Shown here one piece after another: positions 37,676-47,004 of a stretch of 64,000 bases of DNA (position 1 is its first letter; the number at the start of each line of letters is the position of its first letter). The DNA is from Bifidobacterium choloepi (lineage in GTDB: Bacteria > Actinomycetota > Actinomycetes > Actinomycetales > Bifidobacteriaceae), in the NCBI RefSeq assembly GCF_010667615.1, contig NZ_VYSG01000001.1, forward strand, positions 496,001 through 560,000, written 5' to 3'. Below the pieces are notes generated by a model, which was not told where the DNA came from, ran no database searches, and was given only the letters and a program-made list of their open reading frames with translations. Both the position numbers and the translations under genes were made by a program.

Positions 37676-39079
37676 TCACCCGCACAGCAGCCTGTGCATG
37701 GCGATGGCGGAGCCGTCGGTCAGGCTGGCGACCTGGTCGATCGCGACGCGCAGGCGGCCGGCGTCGTCGGCGGCATTGGCCCAGTCGTCGAGGAAGACCG
37801 GTTCGAGGGCGACGGACGGAGCGGGCGAATCGTTCATCATGACGGCGACGAGGTCGCGGACGATCTGCTGTTCCTCGCCGTGCAGCGGCTCGCGTTCGCG
37901 CGGGGCCATGACGAAGTGGACGGCGATGCCCTTGAGCACGAGGATTTCGTAGCGCGTGTCCTGCGGGACGACGACGGAGCCGCAGTAGCGCGTCAGCGGG
38001 CCGGGACCGTACGTCTCGCGCGTGGCCGCCTCGACCGACCCGGCGAACCGGCCGATCAGCATGCTCGTGATGTTCTTGAGGTGCGCGAGGTCGCGCCGCG
38101 AACCGGAGAACATGTCCGGAAACGCGCCGAGGCGACGCAGCCGCAGAAACGCCGCGGCGAGCCGGTCGCCGTCCCACTGGCGGCCGTACCAGGCGCGCGT
38201 GTCGGCGACGAGCTTGTCGGCGATGTCGGCGCGGCGCAGGTCGGCCGGGTCGAGCGTGCCGGTCGCGATCGCGTCCTCGACGTCGTGGACGCTGTACGCG
38301 ATGTCGTCGGCGAGGTCCATGACCTGGCATTCCATTGGCGTCGCGTTGCGCGGCGCGCCGGACTTGAGCCACCGGAACGCCGCCTCGTCGTCGGGATAGA
38401 CGCAGAATTTCAGGCTCCGCTCCCCCTTCGGATGGTCGGCGGCCTCGGCGTACGTCCACGGATACTTGACGGCGGCGTCGAGCGCGGCGCGCGTCAGGTT
38501 GACGCCGGCGGAACGGCCGGCCAGCGGCGACGGCTTCATTGTCACGATTCGCGCGGACGAACCGGATCCGGAACGGGAACGGAAGTCCGCGGCGCCGATG
38601 CCGGGGCCGGCCGGTCCGGCGTAGTCGTCGGGAAAGAAGATCTTCGGCTCGAGGCGCGTGAGCAGCCGGAACGTCTGGGCGTTGCCCTCGAAGCCGCCGA
38701 TGTCCTTCGCGATGTCGGTGAGGGCGCGTTCGCCGTTGTGCCCGAACGGCGGGTGGCCGAGGTCGTGGGCGAGGCAGGCGCAGTCGACGACGTCGGGATC
38801 GCAGCCGAGCAGGGCGCCGACCTGCCGGCCGATCTGCGCGACCTCGAGCGTGTGCGTCAGGCGCGTGCGGGCGAAGTCGTCGGTGCCGGCGACGAGGATC
38901 TGGCTTTTCGCGCCGAGGCGGCGCAGCGCGGACGAATGGATGAGCCGGGCGCGGTCGCGTTCGAATTCGGTGCGGCTGGCCGACTTGGGAGGCTCGGGCG
39001 CCCAGCGTTCGGTGTCATGGGCCGTGTAGCCGTCGCGCATCCCGTTGCCGCCGGCACCGTCCCGGTCGTCCTCGCCCAT
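37676..39079 (-). CDS. dgt: dGTPase-like HD-domain deoxyguanosinetriphosphate triphosphohydrolase
   Basis: It hydrolyses dNTPs (classically dGTP) to deoxynucleoside and triphosphate. The ATG at 39079 follows GGGAGG by eight bases and gives 467 residues. The HD metal site is visible as RLTHTLEVAQ and CLAHDLGHPPFGHNGE, with a later QVMDLADDIAYSVHDVEDA. An Arg/Ser/Gly-rich insert near FRSRSGSGSSARIV interrupts the usual loop. It lies upstream of dnaG, a recurrent actinobacterial pairing that links dNTP control with replication. Confidence 0.92.
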   Translation of the reverse strand: MGEDDRDGAGGNGMRDGYTAHDTERWAPEPPKSASRTEFERDRARLIHSSALRRLGAKSQILVAGTDDFARTRLTHTLEVAQIGRQVGALLGCDPDVVDCACLAHDLGHPPFGHNGERALTDIAKDIGGFEGNAQTFRLLTRLEPKIFFPDDYAGPAGPGIGAADFRSRSGSGSSARIVTMKPSPLAGRSAGVNLTRAALDAAVKYPWTYAEAADHPKGERSLKFCVYPDDEAAFRWLKSGAPRNATPMECQVMDLADDIAYSVHDVEDAIATGTLDPADLRRADIADKLVADTRAWYGRQWDGDRLAAAFLRLRRLGAFPDMFSGSRRDLAHLKNITSMLIGRFAGSVEAATRETYGPGPLTRYCGSVVVPQDTRYEILVLKGIAVHFVMAPREREPLHGEEQQIVRDLVAVMMNDSPAPSVALEPVFLDDWANAADDAGRLRVAIDQVASLTDGSAIAMHRLLCG

Positions 39080-39154
39080 CGCGCCACCTCCCCGAGTAGC
39101 CACTCTTGTGACACCAACCTAGCACGCCAGGGCTTCTCGCGTTCACGGTTTGAT

Positions 39155-39197
39155 GCCTGTCGAGGTCCCGTGATCCGGTCACGGGACCTCGACAGGC
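39155..39197. repeat. 43-bp perfect palindrome between alr and dgt
   Basis: Arms of 19 bases (39155-39173 and 39179-39197) enclose TCCGG; the core CCCGTGATCCGGTCACGGG matches the family at 15196 and 37596. It follows the alr stop by 16 bases and probably terminates alr. Confidence 0.7.
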
Positions 39198-39213
39198 AAA
39201 CACCGGAGGCCTC

Positions 39214-40617
39214 CTACAGGATCGAGGCCGGATCGAGCAGGGCGAGATCGGATTCGGAGAGGACTTCGGGGGCGTTGAGGTAGAGGCGCGGGACGCGATT
39301 GCGCAGGCAGGTGAAGATCTCGTAGCTGATCGTGTCCGCGGCGCGTGCCCAGTCGTCGGCGGTCGGCTCGGCGTACGCCTCGCCGCGGCCGGGACCGAAC
39401 AGCACGACGGTGTCGCCGACGCCGACGCCGAGCTCGGCGGCGGAGCCGTGCAGGTCGATGATGAACTGGTCCATGCACACGCGGCCGGAGACGCGGAACA
39501 GCTTCGGACCGTCGTTCGTCATCACGCGCACCGGACCGCCGGGCTTCGACGTGTGCCGCGAGCCCGACAGGTCGAATCCGGACGCGGAGCGGTGGATGCC
39601 GTCGGCGTATCCGACCGGCACGATCGCCGTCGACGTCAGCTCCTCGGTCAGGTAGACGCGGCCATACGACAGCCCCATGCCCGGCAGCATGTCCTTGACG
39701 GAGCTCAGCTGCGCCTGCAGCGTCATCGCCGGCACGAGCTTGAAGTCGGCGGGCGTGCCCATCGCGGGATCGGCCTCGTAGCCGTACAGGCCGACGCCGG
39801 GACGCACGAGATCGTAGTGGATGGCCGGCCGGCTCAGCGTCGCGGCCGTGTTGGCCAGATGGCGGATTTTCGGCGGGATTCCGGCGTTCGTCATCTGTCG
39901 CGTGAATCGTTCGAACAATGCGATCTGGTGGTCGGTTTCCTCGACGAACTCGGGGATGTCGGGAGCGTCGGCGACGGCGAGGTGGCTCCACTGGCCGACG
40001 ACGTCGAGCAGGCCCTCGTCGGCGAGATCCCCGAGGCGCGCGAACGCCTCCTCGGCCTGTGCCGGCGTGAAGCCGTTGCGGCCGAAGCCGGTGTCGACCT
40101 TGACGTGGACACGGGCCGGCTTGCCGACGGCCTTCGCCGCGGCGGCGACCTTCTCCATCGCCGTGGCGGTGCCGACGGAGATGTCGATGTCGTTGGCGAT
40201 GAGCTCGTCGTAGGCGACCTCGAGCGGATTGTTGACCCACGTCAGGATGCGGGCGCGGTCGACGCCGATGCCGGCATGGCGCAGCAGCAGCGCCTCGCGG
40301 GCCTGCGCCGTGCCGAGCCATGTCGCCCCGCCGGCGAGCGCGGCGAGCGCCGTCGGCACGAGGCCGTGGCCGTAGGCGTCGGCCTTGACGACGCCCATCA
40401 CTTCGGTGCGGTGGCCGTTCGCCTGCCGTCCGGCCTTCCCCTGGCCGGCCGCCGGCTGGTTCGCCATCGCGACGAGCCGGCGCATGTTGTCCCGCAGCGC
40501 GCGCATGTCGATGACGGCCTGCGCCGGATAGCGGCGGCGGGCGTCCCGGTAGTTGGCGTTGCCTTGGTCGGATGAAAAGCTCCATTGCGGAGCTGCGCTC
40601 AGAGTCATGGCTCCCAT
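39214..40617 (-). CDS. alr: Alanine racemase
   Basis: A PLP enzyme interconverting L- and D-alanine for peptidoglycan. The 467-residue frame has the PLP lysine in VMGVVKADAYGHG (about Lys78), HVKVDTGFGRNGF, and the C-terminal VGYADGIHR and VRVSGRVCMDQ-like catalytic Tyr-region blocks. It is 70-90 residues longer than typical: extra sequence lies in PAAGQGKAGRQANGHRTE near the N-terminus and in the tail after CLRNRVPRLY. ATG codons at 40617 and 40608 are both possible; neither has ideal ribosome-site spacing. A palindrome follows the stop. Confidence 0.94.
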   Translation of the reverse strand: MGAMTLSAAPQWSFSSDQGNANYRDARRRYPAQAVIDMRALRDNMRRLVAMANQPAAGQGKAGRQANGHRTEVMGVVKADAYGHGLVPTALAALAGGATWLGTAQAREALLLRHAGIGVDRARILTWVNNPLEVAYDELIANDIDISVGTATAMEKVAAAAKAVGKPARVHVKVDTGFGRNGFTPAQAEEAFARLGDLADEGLLDVVGQWSHLAVADAPDIPEFVEETDHQIALFERFTRQMTNAGIPPKIRHLANTAATLSRPAIHYDLVRPGVGLYGYEADPAMGTPADFKLVPAMTLQAQLSSVKDMLPGMGLSYGRVYLTEELTSTAIVPVGYADGIHRSASGFDLSGSRHTSKPGGPVRVMTNDGPKLFRVSGRVCMDQFIIDLHGSAAELGVGVGDTVVLFGPGRGEAYAEPTADDWARAADTISYEIFTCLRNRVPRLYLNAPEVLSESDLALLDPASIL

Positions 40618-40744
40618 TCTTGCTCACCGTGATGACTGTCGCCATGCCCCCGTTCGTAACAAAGGCGCGGGCTGGCGGCTTGTCGGCACCAGCCGGCCCT
40701 CGGCCGGCTTTGCCGGCAGCTGCCTTCCGGGGCCGCTTCGACAG

Positions 40745-41434
40745 TCACCATTCGTGACGGTGGTACGCGATGCGCGTGGTGTCCTTCGGCCGGTCGATGA
40801 GCTGGATCAGGCCGCAGCGCGCGAAGCCGCCGGTTTCGAGGACGTGCTGCATGGCCTTGTTGTTCGGATGCGTGTCCGCGCGCACGTTGCCGTAGTGCGC
40901 GAGCGCCCACTCGAGGCAGTCGCGCGCGGCGTGTGGGCCGAGGCCGGACGCGGCGATGCGGTGGATCGTGACGTACGGATCGTCGTCGAGCCAGCTGCCC
41001 TCGATTGACACGTAGGTCGGGTCGATGCCGGGGCACAGCGCGAACTGCGCGAGGATCCGCTCGCCGGTCGCCAGCATGCCGAACGGCAGCGTCTCGCCGT
41101 CGGTTTCGGAATCGGTTTCGGCGGACGGATCGTCGCAGTCCATGCCGGCCTGTTCGCCTTCCGGCCGGTCGACGAGCAGCATCGTGCGGCCGTTCGCGAT
41201 GTCGTCGAGCACGACCGACTCGCGCGGGAACTCGTGCCCCCACTGCGTCGGGTTGCCGTTCTCGCGCATGATGCGCCGCGCATGCTCGTAGATCGCCGCC
41301 ATCGCCGGATAGTCGGCCATCGTCGCGCGCCGGAAGCGTCGTTCCGGACGTGCGGTGGCCTGCGGCGACGGAGCCGACGTTTCCGGCGCCGTCGTCTTCG
41401 GCATGGTCGGGGCTGTCGTGTCTGTCGACGTCAC
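40745..41434 (-). CDS. GNAT-family acetyltransferase
   Basis: A 229-residue N-acetyltransferase of unknown substrate. An unstructured Thr/Pro-rich start of about 30 residues leads to RFRRATMADYPAMAAIYEHA, the usual GNAT beginning. VTIHRIAASGLGPHAARDCLEWA gives the acetyl-CoA loop (xxGxG/A-like), and NNKAMQHVLETGGFARCG is the C-terminal motif. An acidic insert (DDPSAETDSETDGE) splits the middle. It starts three bases after luxS and is probably co-transcribed with it. Confidence 0.85.
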   Translation of the reverse strand: MTSTDTTAPTMPKTTAPETSAPSPQATARPERRFRRATMADYPAMAAIYEHARRIMRENGNPTQWGHEFPRESVVLDDIANGRTMLLVDRPEGEQAGMDCDDPSAETDSETDGETLPFGMLATGERILAQFALCPGIDPTYVSIEGSWLDDDPYVTIHRIAASGLGPHAARDCLEWALAHYGNVRADTHPNNKAMQHVLETGGFARCGLIQLIDRPKDTTRIAYHRHEW

Positions 41435-41437
41435 CGC

Positions 41438-41923
41438 TCAGACGACCTTGCGTTCGAACGGATCGGAGCTGATGCCCTGGGCGAGGATGTCGCGGGCCCA
41501 CTGCTTCGCCGTGAACAGGCTGTGGTCGCGGTAGTTGCCGCAGCTCTCGATCGTCGTCGCCGGCACGTCGTCCCACGTCGCCTCGTTCGCGATGAACTCG
41601 AGCGACTCCTTGAGCGCCTTCGCGACGTCCTCGGTCGAGTGCTCGCCCCACGTCAGCAGGTGGAAGCCGGTGCGGCAGCCGAACGGCGAGCAGTCGATGT
41701 AGCCGGGAATGCGCTCGCGCAACAGCACGGCGATCGTGTGCTCGATCGTGTGCAGGCCGCCGGTCGGGATGGCGTTCTCGTTCGGCTGCACGAGCCTCAG
41801 GTCATAGTTGGAAATGACGTCGCCGTTCGGTCCGGTCTGCGTGTCGATATACCTCACGTACGGCGCCTTCACCTTCGTGTGGTCGAGCTGGAAGCTTTCG
41901 ACCACCGGCTTGCTGTCCGTCAT
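41438..41923 (-). CDS. luxS: S-ribosylhomocysteine lyase (LuxS)
   Basis: LuxS cleaves S-ribosylhomocysteine to homocysteine and DPD, the AI-2 precursor, in the activated methyl cycle. The 161-residue protein has the metal-binding HTIEH at 58-62, the catalytic Cys83 in [10 protein letters not shown], and the third ligand region [20 protein letters not shown] precedes the ATG. The homocysteine product can feed the cystathionine genes at 44.5-48.0 kb. No pfs gene is in the window. Confidence 0.97.
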   Translation of the reverse strand: MTDSKPVVESFQLDHTKVKAPYVRYIDTQTGPNGDVISNYDLRLVQPNENAIPTGGLHTIEHTIAVLLRERIPGYIDCSPFGCRTGFHLLTWGEHSTEDVAKALKESLEFIANEATWDDVPATTIESCGNYRDHSLFTAKQWARDILAQGISSDPFERKVV

Positions 41924-42029
41924 CTTCCGTTCCTTTCGGCAGGTTCTGTACGATTCTTCCGCCCCATGCTACACCGCTCTTCTTGGCGCATGTCGCTCCA
42001 TCCCACCCGGCTCCCTTCCAGGGCGTTTT

Positions 42030-44036
42030 TCAGTTGTCGCGGATGACGGCCATGAAGCGTTCGCCGTACTTCCTGAGCTTGCTTTCGCCGACGCCGCCGA
42101 CCTCGAGGAATTCGTCGTCGGTCGTCGGCTTGCGGGCGGCCATGTCGTGCAGCGAGCGGTCGGAGAAGACGATGTACGGCGGCTTGCCGATCTCGCGGGC
42201 GATCTCGAGGCGCAGCGCGCGCAGCTTCTCGAACAGTTCGTTGTCGGCCGGATCGACGCCGAAGTCGACAACCCGCCGGTTCGTGCCGCCGGACGGCGCG
42301 CCGAATCCGTCGCCGCGGCCACGCGAGCCGTAGACACCGCCGGCCGGGCGGCGCGACGGCCGCACGATCTTCTTCATCTCGTAGTGGAACGACGGGTCGA
42401 CGGTCTCGGCGGCGCGCGGGCCGAACAGGACGACCGAGTACTTGCCGTCGGCGATCCTCAGGAAGCCGTCGGCGACCATCTGGTTGACGACGTCGCGCAC
42501 CTTGTCCTGCGGGACGGCGGCGAGCTTGCCGTACGACATCATCCGTTCGGCGCCCATCGCGAGGATGTCGGCGGACTTCGAGCCGCGCACGATGTTGACG
42601 ATCTTGCCGGTGCCGACGTTCTGGTGGACGTCGTGCACGCACATGCTGATGGCGCGGGCGATCGCCGAGATGTCCTCGGTCTCGAACTCGCTGTCGCAGT
42701 TGACGCAGCCGCCGGCGCATCGCGGGCCGCCGTTGGCGCCGGTCGCCTTGCCGTCGCCGGTCGCTTCCCCGGCGGGATCGGCGCCGTTTCCCGCGAGCGC
42801 CGGCGACACCGTCTCGCCGAAGTAGCGCGTCATGTAGCGGTGCAGGCATTCGGTCGTGCGGCAGTAGCCGACGATGCCGTCGAGCAGGTGGCGCTTGGCG
42901 ACGTGGACGATGTCCTGTTCCTCGGCCGACAGCCGCTCGTTGTCGTGGTCCATGTCCATCAGGCGGCGGCGCGTGTTGATGTCGCCGTCGTTCCACAGCA
43001 GCGTGCAGCGGCTCGGCTCGCCGTCGCGGCCGGCGCGGCCGGCTTCCTGGTAGTACGCCTCGACGCTTTCGGGCATGTTGTTATGGATGACGAACCGCAC
43101 GTTCGACTTGTCGATGCCCATGCCGAACGCGTTCGTCGCGACGATGACCGGCACGTCGTCGTTGACGAACATGCGCTGCGCATGCTCGCGCGTGTCGGCG
43201 GCCATGCCGCCGTGGTATCCCAACGCCACCGGATGGTCGTCGTCGGGACACCTGCCGAGCCTGGCCGGCACGAGCGCGCTGAGGTCGTCGGCGAGCTGTT
43301 CGACTTCCTTCCTCGTCGCGCAGTAGACGATGCCCGATTCGTCCGGGTGGGACGCGACGTAGTCGACAATCCAGTCGGTCTTGTCCTTGCGGGCGAGTCG
43401 TTGCACGTCGAAGTAGAGATTCGGCCGGTCGAAGCCGGTGACGGTGACGGACAGATCGTCGAGGCCCAGCAGGCCGACGATGTCGGCGCGCACCTTTTCC
43501 GTCGCCGTCGCCGTCAGCGCGGCGACCGGCGGACGGTCCGGCAGCGAACGCAGGAAGTCGCCGATCCCCAGGTAGCTCGAGCGGAAGTCCTGGCCCCATT
43601 GCGAGACGCAGTGCGCCTCGTCGACGGCGACGAGCGCGATGTCGGCGGCGGCCACGAACTGGCGGAACCTTGGCGTTTCGAGTCGTTCCGGCGCGACGTA
43701 GAGCAGCTTGACGTCGCCGGCCTCGGCCTGCGCGAAGACCATCGCCTGCTCGTCGGGCGCCTGCGTGGTGTTGACGAAGGCGGCCGGAATGCCGTTGTCG
43801 TTCGCCGAGTCGACCTGGTCCTTCATCAGCGAGATCAGCGGCGAAATGACGATCGTCACGCCGTGCAGCAGCACGGCCGGCACCTGATAGCAGATCGACT
43901 TGCCGGCGCCGGTCGGCATGACGGCGAGGACGTCGCGTCCGTCCATCACTCCGTCGATGACGTCGGCCTGTCCCGTCCTGAACGATTCGTACCCGAAGTA
44001 CTTCTGCAGCGCCGCGAGCGCCTCCGTATTGCGCAA
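42030..44036 (-). CDS. recQ: ATP-dependent DNA helicase RecQ
   Basis: RecQ unwinds DNA 3' to 5' in recombination and fork repair. The TTG at 44036 follows GGGGGAG by five bases and gives 668 residues; the frame stays open to 44219, but that extension is Arg/Trp-rich and has no homology features. Walker A MPTGAGKS is at 40-47 and DEAH at 139-142. The Arg-rich GRAGRDG helicase motif, a zinc site (CxxC in CAGGCVNC), a winged helix, and an HRDC domain at the C-terminus follow. A low-complexity Gly/Asp insert lies before the zinc site. Confidence 0.94.
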   Translation of the reverse strand: MRNTEALAALQKYFGYESFRTGQADVIDGVMDGRDVLAVMPTGAGKSICYQVPAVLLHGVTIVISPLISLMKDQVDSANDNGIPAAFVNTTQAPDEQAMVFAQAEAGDVKLLYVAPERLETPRFRQFVAAADIALVAVDEAHCVSQWGQDFRSSYLGIGDFLRSLPDRPPVAALTATATEKVRADIVGLLGLDDLSVTVTGFDRPNLYFDVQRLARKDKTDWIVDYVASHPDESGIVYCATRKEVEQLADDLSALVPARLGRCPDDDHPVALGYHGGMAADTREHAQRMFVNDDVPVIVATNAFGMGIDKSNVRFVIHNNMPESVEAYYQEAGRAGRDGEPSRCTLLWNDGDINTRRRLMDMDHDNERLSAEEQDIVHVAKRHLLDGIVGYCRTTECLHRYMTRYFGETVSPALAGNGADPAGEATGDGKATGANGGPRCAGGCVNCDSEFETEDISAIARAISMCVHDVHQNVGTGKIVNIVRGSKSADILAMGAERMMSYGKLAAVPQDKVRDVVNQMVADGFLRIADGKYSVVLFGPRAAETVDPSFHYEMKKIVRPSRRPAGGVYGSRGRGDGFGAPSGGTNRRVVDFGVDPADNELFEKLRALRLEIAREIGKPPYIVFSDRSLHDMAARKPTTDDEFLEVGGVGESKLRKYGERFMAVIRDN

Positions 44037-44529
44037 TCCTTCTCCCCCGATTCGTTGGCGAACGTGAGGATTCAAGTCTACCGCAGCGCCGATCGGACGC
44101 CATGGCCACCGTCCCCGACCGGCGTCGCGGGCCCGTTCGCCGACAACCGGTGTCCACGATACGAGACACGGACGGCGCATGCCGGGCCCCCGTCGTGCTA
44201 CGGTGGCGGCCATGATCAATCGCTCATGTTGTTGTCGCTAACCGAACGCCTGACGCGCGCGGTCACCGACGCATGACTTGAGATCTGCCATTCCGGCTTT
44301 CCCGGCCGTGACGACTCGTCCATGAACGGGTCATCTGTTCACGTTTGCGACGTCTTATCGTCGACATCGTCATGGTTCCGGATTTCAGCGGTTCCGATCG
44401 ATTTTCCCGTCGTACGCGGGCTTCGGGCGACATCTTCGTCACATATCCCGTCCAATCGAACATCCAGCGCCCGCGGCCGGCGTTTCCGGCCGGTCGGGCG
44501 CGCGAATCGCATGAAATCAGGAACGAATC
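44037..44529. other. 493-bp divergent intergenic region
   Basis: It lies between recQ and the first cystathionine synthase gene. CCCGATTCGTTGG at 44047-44059 and GAACGAATCATG at the downstream start codon are near matches to the recurrent motif. I see no tRNA, no recognisable S-box or other riboswitch, and no gene with a credible ribosome site; a leader peptide cannot be excluded. Confidence 0.45.
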
Positions 44530-45567
44530 ATGACCATTGCCAATACCGTCACGCAACTCATCGGCAACACTCCCCTCGTCCGGCTCGACCATGTCGCCGA
44601 CGGCGTCGAGGCGACGATCGCCGTCAAGGTCGAGTATCTCAATCCGGGAGGCTCGTCGAAGGACCGCATCGCCGCGAGGATCATCGACGCGGCCGAACGC
44701 GAAGGCCGGCTACGGCCCGGCGGCGTCATCGTCGAGCCGACGAGCGGCAACACCGGCGTCGGCCTCGCGCTCGTCGCCCAGCAGAAGGGCTACCGCACGA
44801 TCTTCGTCGTGCCGGACAAGGTGAGCGAGTCGAAGCGGGCCGTGCTGCGGGCCTACGGCGCCGAGGTCGTCGTGACGCCGACCGACGTCGAACCGTCCGA
44901 CCCCCGCTCCTATTACGCCGTCTCCGACCGTCTCGCCGCCACGATCCCCGGCGCGTTCAAGCCGAACCAGTACTCGAACCCGAATGGCCCGGCCAGCCAC
45001 TACGCGACGACCGGTCCGGAAGTCTGGAACGCCACGGACGGCGAAGTCACCCATTTCGTCGCCGGCATCGGCACCGGCGGCACGATCTCCGGCACCGGCC
45101 GCTATCTCAAGGAAGTCTCGAACGGTGCCGTGACCGTCGTCGGCGCCGATCCCGAGGGATCGATCTACTCCGATCCGGAGCACGTCCACGGTTACCTGAC
45201 CGAAGGCGTCGGCGAGGACTTCTATCCGGCGGCGTTCGACCGGTCCGTCGTCGACGACATCGTGCAGGTCGGCGACGCCGAGGCGTTCGCGATGACCAGG
45301 CGCCTCGCCACCGAGGAAGGGCTGCTTGTCGGCGGCTCGTCCGGCATGGCGGTCGCCGCCGCCATCCGCTACGCCCGCGACCACCACCTGCCGCAAGCCG
45401 CCACCGTCGTCGTCCTCGCCCCGGATTCCGGACGCGGCTATCTCGACAAGATCTTCGACGACGGCTGGATGATCGACCACGGCTTCGCCGACGTCGTCGC
45501 GGAGACGAGCCAGCCAAGCCTCGTCGATGCCGCCCTCGCCGCCGACCGCGCTCCGGCCCTGTCGTAA
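44530..45567 (+). CDS. Cystathionine beta-synthase / cysteine synthase family protein, copy 1
   Basis: A fold-type II PLP enzyme that joins a sulfur nucleophile to serine or O-acetylserine. The 345-residue product has the PLP lysine in LNPGGSSKDR (Lys44), the SGNTGVGLA substrate loop and GTGGTISGTGRYLKE phosphate cup. The CBS-type second domain is absent. Linkage to a cystathionine lyase and luxS favours homocysteine plus serine (reverse transsulfuration), but O-acetylserine sulfhydrylase activity is possible. CAGGAAC lies before the ATG. Copy 2 at 47005-48009 is very similar throughout, indicating recent duplication. Confidence 0.88.
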   Translation: MTIANTVTQLIGNTPLVRLDHVADGVEATIAVKVEYLNPGGSSKDRIAARIIDAAEREGRLRPGGVIVEPTSGNTGVGLALVAQQKGYRTIFVVPDKVSESKRAVLRAYGAEVVVTPTDVEPSDPRSYYAVSDRLAATIPGAFKPNQYSNPNGPASHYATTGPEVWNATDGEVTHFVAGIGTGGTISGTGRYLKEVSNGAVTVVGADPEGSIYSDPEHVHGYLTEGVGEDFYPAAFDRSVVDDIVQVGDAEAFAMTRRLATEEGLLVGGSSGMAVAAAIRYARDHHLPQAATVVVLAPDSGRGYLDKIFDDGWMIDHGFADVVAETSQPSLVDAALAADRAPALS

Positions 45568-45680
45568 TTCCGCCTTCCGGCATCCCCGCCAGTTCCCATC
45601 GAGCATCCTGCCGGATTGCCCGGCTCCCTCCGGGGAGGAAGCCGCGAACCAGAAAAACAGAAAAACAGAAAGACTTCATC

Positions 45681-46886
45681 ATGACCAATCTCTCATCCGC
45701 CTCCCGGTCCACCCGCGCCATCCATGCCGGCCAGGAACCCGATCCCGTCACCGGCGCCGTCTCCACGCCGATCTACATGACGTCGACGTTCAAGCAGGAC
45801 GGCGTCGGACGTCCCCGCAACGGATTCGACTATTCGCGGTCGGTCAACCCCACCCGCAACGGTTTCGACAGGCAGCTCGCCGCCGTCGAGGGCGCCGAGT
45901 TCGCCACGAGCTTCTCGTCCGGCCTGGCCGCCATCGACGTCCTGCTGCGTTCCACGCTGCGTCCCGGCGACGCCATCCTCATCGGCAACGACGTCTACGG
46001 CGGCACCTACCGCCTGCTCGCGAAGGTCTTCGTGCCGTGGGGCGTCACGCTCGACGTCGTCGACATCACCGATCCGGCCGCCGTCGGCCATGCGCTGCGG
46101 GAGAAGGACTACCGGTACCTGTGGGTCGAGACGCCGTCGAACCCGCTGCTGGGGATTACCGACATCGCCGCCGTCTCCGCGCTCGCCCACGAACGCGGGA
46201 CGAACGTCGTCGTCGACAACACGTTCGCATCGCCGATTCTCCAGCATCCGCTCGCCGACGGCGCGGACGCCGTCGTCTACTCGACGACGAAATACATCGG
46301 CGGCCATTCGGACGTCATCGGCGGCGCCGTGCTGACGAACGATCCCGCCATTGCCGAGCCCGTCGCGTTCCTGCAGAACGCCGCCGGCGCCGTGCCGTCG
46401 CCGTTCGATTCCTGGCTTGACATCCGCGGTTTGAAGACCCTCGAACTCCGCGTCCGCCGTCATTCGTCGAACGCGCTGGAACTCGCCCGCTGGATGGAAA
46501 CGCTGGCGGATCCCGACGAGCCGTCGGCCCCGCTCGAGCGTGTCTGGTATCCGGGTCTCGAATCCCATCCCGGCCACGACGTCGCCGCGCGGCAGATGGA
46601 CGGCGGGTTCGGCGGGATGATTTCCATCCAGTTTGGCGGCGCGAACGACGACGAGAAGTTCGCGAACGCGAAGAAGTTCGCCGAATCGACGGAGCTGTTC
46701 ACGCTCGCCGAGTCGCTGGGCGGCGTGGAAAGCCTCGTCGAGCACCCCGGCGCGATGACGCACGCCTCGGTCTCCGGCACCACGCTGGAAGTCCCGTCAA
46801 ATCTCGTCCGTCTCTCGGTCGGCATCGAGGATGTCCGGGACCTGCAGGCGGATCTGGCGCAGGCCTTCGCCGCGCTGGGAAAGTAG
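45681..46886 (+). CDS. Cystathionine gamma-lyase/synthase (Cys/Met metabolism PLP enzyme)
   Basis: A fold-type I PLP enzyme of transsulfuration. The 401-residue product begins with TRAIHAGQEPDPVTGAVSTP, and has YSRSVNPTRNGFDRQLAAVE. The PLP lysine is Lys204 in VVYSTTKYIGGHSD. Lyase and synthase members look alike; flanking by two beta-synthase-like genes favours lyase in the homocysteine-to-cysteine direction. The leader carries a triple CAGAAAAA direct repeat at about 45651-45675 and no strong Shine-Dalgarno. Hairpins with GGGGAGG loops sit before and after the gene. Confidence 0.9.
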   Translation: MTNLSSASRSTRAIHAGQEPDPVTGAVSTPIYMTSTFKQDGVGRPRNGFDYSRSVNPTRNGFDRQLAAVEGAEFATSFSSGLAAIDVLLRSTLRPGDAILIGNDVYGGTYRLLAKVFVPWGVTLDVVDITDPAAVGHALREKDYRYLWVETPSNPLLGITDIAAVSALAHERGTNVVVDNTFASPILQHPLADGADAVVYSTTKYIGGHSDVIGGAVLTNDPAIAEPVAFLQNAAGAVPSPFDSWLDIRGLKTLELRVRRHSSNALELARWMETLADPDEPSAPLERVWYPGLESHPGHDVAARQMDGGFGGMISIQFGGANDDEKFANAKKFAESTELFTLAESLGGVESLVEHPGAMTHASVSGTTLEVPSNLVRLSVGIEDVRDLQADLAQAFAALGK

Positions 46887-46892
46887 CATCAG

Positions 46893-46922
46893 CCGCGGCT
46901 TTCTCCGGGGAGGAAACCGCGG
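46893..46922 (+). terminator. Hairpin after the cystathionine lyase/synthase gene
   Basis: CCGCGG arms with an inner TTTCTCC/GGAGGAAA stem form a strong stem-loop seven bases after the stop. A U-tract is missing. A related GGCTCCCTCCGGGGAGGAAGCC hairpin precedes the gene at about 45622-45643. Confidence 0.5.
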
Positions 46923-47004
46923 GTCGTCGTGTTCACCCGATGTGACACGATGTGGGAAGAATCGTTCCATTTATTCTTCCTTTCACGATCACGAGGAGGA
47001 TCGC

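Noticed and set aside
39895..39920. A second LexA box (TCGTTCGAACAATG) inside alr
   Set aside because: It lacks the CGAACN4GTTCG spacing and is inside a coding region.
44037..44219. N-terminal extension of RecQ
   Set aside because: The extension is Arg/Trp-rich with no family features; the TTG at 44036 has a strong ribosome site.
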